A stretch of 14,459 nucleotides of DNA from CAZLNO01 sp964561005. GTDB lineage: Bacteria; Pseudomonadota; Alphaproteobacteria; Kiloniellales; Rhodovibrionaceae. A program made the position numbers and the translations under genes. This document shows positions 13,117-14,459 of this stretch, one piece after another. The stretch lies in contig CAZLNO010000097.1 of the NCBI GenBank assembly GCA_964561005.1, positions 1-14,459 of the forward strand. The letters run 5' to 3'. Each line of letters starts with the position of its first letter. Position 1 is the first letter of the stretch. The notes under the pieces were generated by a model. It searched no databases and had not been told where the DNA came from. It saw only the letters and a program-made list of their open reading frames with translations.

Positions 13117-14459
13117 TCGCGCGCGCCGGCCTTGTGGTCCGCCTTGATCATGTCCGAGGCCTTCTCGGCGATCATGATGGTGGGGCTGTTGGTGTTGCCC
13201 GAGGTGATCGTCGGCATGATCGAGGCATCGACCACGCGCAGCCCCGCCAGGCCGTGCACGCGCAGGCGCTCGTCCACCACCGCGCGGGGATCGCGGCCCA
13301 TCTTGCAGGTGCCCACGGGGTGGAAGATGGTGGTGCCGATGTCGCCGGCCGCCTTCGCCAGCTCCTCGTCGCCCTGGTAGGCCTCGCCCGGCTTGTACTC
13401 CTCCGGCCGGTACTTTTGCAGCGCCGGGGCGGCGACGATCCGCCGGGTCAGGCGCAGGGCGTCGGCCGCCACCTGGCGGTCGCCGGGGGTGGAGAGGTAG
13501 TTCGGCCGGATCGCCGGCGGCCGGCGCGGATCGGCGCCCTTGACGTGGATGCTGCCGCGGCTTTCCGGCCGCAGGTTGCAGACCGAGGCGGTGAAGCCGG
13601 GGAAGGGGTGCAGGTCGTCGCCCAGCTTGTCGGTGGACAGCGGCTGCACGTGGTATTCCAGGTTGGGCGTCTCGCGCGACTCGTCCGACCTGGCGAAGCA
13701 GCCGAGCTGGCTGGGCGCCATGGTCAGCGGGCCGCGCCGGAACAGCGCGTACTCCAGGCCCATCGCCGCCTTGCCGAGCCAGGAGTTGGCGCGCTCGTTC
13801 AGCGTCTTGACGCCCTGGACCCTGTAGACCGCGCGGATCTGCAGGTGGTCCTGCAGGTTCTCGCCGACGCCGGGCAGCTCGTGGCGCAGCGGGAGGCCGC
13901 GGTCTTGCAGCACCTCGCCGCTGCCGACGCCCGACAGCTCCAGAAGCTGCGGCGAGCCGACGGCGCCGCTGGCCAGGATGACCTCGCCCGTCGCCTCGGC
14001 GTGGGCCGCCTGGTCGCCGTGCCAGAAGCGCACGCCGGTGACCCGCTTGCCGTCCAGGACCAGCTCGCGCGCCTGCGCCTTCGTCAGCACCTCCAGGTTG
14101 GGGCGGCCCATCGCCGGGCGCAGGAAGGCGTCGGCGGCGCTCCACCGCCGGCCGCGGCGCTGGTTCACCTGGAAGTAGCCGCAGCCCTCGTTGTTGCCGC
14201 GGTTGAAGTCGTCCACCTTGGGAATGCCGACCTCGGCCGCCGCCTCGCGGAAGGCGTCCAGGATCTCCCAGGTCAGGCGCATGCCCTCCACGCGCCATTC
14301 GCCGCCCTGGCCGTGCAGCTCGTCGGCGCCGAAGGCGTGGTCCTCGCTGCGCTTGAAGTAGGGCAGCACGTCGTCCCAGGCCCAGCCGAGGTTGCCCTGC
14401 TGGCGCCAGCCGTCGTAGTCGCGCGCCTGGCCGCGCATGTAGATCATGCCGTTGATCGA
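13107..14459 (-). CDS. GMC-family FAD alcohol/choline dehydrogenase, N-terminus outside the window
   Basis: The reading frame is open to the right edge, where SINGMIYMRGQARDYDGW, the typical sequence about 80-90 residues into GMC oxidoreductases, is found. The FAD-binding GxGxxG is therefore beyond the window, and the ATG at 14447 is internal. The visible 450 residues include the second GMC signature ASGAVGSPQLLELSGVG and the C-terminal catalytic region FHPVGTCKMG (catalytic His) and SGNTNSPTIMIAEKASD (His/Asn partner position is Asn). FAD-dependent oxidation of alcohols, choline or related substrates is expected; sequence alone does not separate choline dehydrogenase from AlkJ-type alcohol dehydrogenases. 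It ends TAG at 13107 in a hairpin shared with the convergent TenA-family gene. Confidence 0.93.
   Translation of the reverse strand, partial: SINGMIYMRGQARDYDGWRQQGNLGWAWDDVLPYFKRSEDHAFGADELHGQGGEWRVEGMRLTWEILDAFREAAAEVGIPKVDDFNRGNNEGCGYFQVNQRRGRRWSAADAFLRPAMGRPNLEVLTKAQARELVLDGKRVTGVRFWHGDQAAHAEATGEVILASGAVGSPQLLELSGVGSGEVLQDRGLPLRHELPGVGENLQDHLQIRAVYRVQGVKTLNERANSWLGKAAMGLEYALFRRGPLTMAPSQLGCFARSDESRETPNLEYHVQPLSTDKLGDDLHPFPGFTASVCNLRPESRGSIHVKGADPRRPPAIRPNYLSTPGDRQVAADALRLTRRIVAAPALQKYRPEEYKPGEAYQGDEELAKAAGDIGTTIFHPVGTCKMGRDPRAVVDERLRVHGLAGLRVVDASIMPTITSGNTNSPTIMIAEKASDMIKADHKAGAREAA

Noticed and set aside
12052..14298. 748-residue minus-strand open frame spanning the tRNA and the GMC gene
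   Set aside because: It contains the familiar AEQVDARDSKSRG-type string produced by translating a tRNA gene, and it is out of frame with the GMC oxidoreductase.

Overview
The window is high-GC DNA (most genes strongly favour G or C in third codon positions) from a bacterium that looks like a free-living alphaproteobacterium, probably of the Rhodospirillales/Kiloniellales type. This rests on an 'LMK..Q..ATIPDALP' ABC1 kinase of an alphaproteobacterial kind, a Rickettsia 17-kDa-type glycine-zipper lipoprotein, a DmdA/GcvT-like aminomethyltransferase and a GMC alcohol/choline dehydrogenase. The taxonomic call is an inference from protein families, not from a marker gene.

Layout. 1-646: a remnant of a dispersed repeat, then a Uma2-family PD-(D/E)xK protein whose first ~25 codons are out of frame. 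700-2502 (minus): a Kef-type K+/H+ antiporter with an RCK domain. 2503-2883: a repeat-rich spacer with a heptanucleotide tandem repeat and a terminator-like hairpin. 2884-5519 (minus): an ABC1/ADCK-type atypical kinase behind a zinc alcohol dehydrogenase, probably one transcript. 5742-6248 (plus): glycine-zipper lipoprotein. 6400-7638 (plus): DmdA-like protein. 7639-7747: a dense cluster of perfect stem-loops between convergent genes. 7748-9718 (minus): membrane PAS-GGDEF-EAL protein with a decayed GGDEF half and an intact EAL half, under a recognisable sigma70-type promoter.

9719-12203 is the accessory part. It holds AT-rich spacers, the two ends of an MmeI/type IIL-like restriction-modification protein joined after loss of the whole methyltransferase middle (10049-11069), palindromic and tandem GTAG repeats, and a HigBA-like toxin-antitoxin pair (11174-11879, minus) whose promoter appears to make a leaderless mRNA and carries a palindromic operator. 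This block ends at the 3' end of a tRNA-Leu(CAA) gene (12204-12288, minus), a classic integration position, so I read it as an eroded defence/mobile island.

12391-13086 (plus): a TenA-family protein lacking the usual catalytic Cys. 13107-14459 (minus): the C-terminal part of a GMC oxidoreductase that continues past the right edge. The two converge on one hairpin whose arms contain both stop codons.

The housekeeping genes do not form one obvious pathway. I see no CRISPR array, rRNA, transposase, integrase or phage structural gene. The most unusual items are the nuclease-retaining RM deletion remnant, the leaderless toxin-antitoxin promoter, the abutting stem-loop cluster at 7649-7740, and the stop codons supplied by GTAG repeat units.
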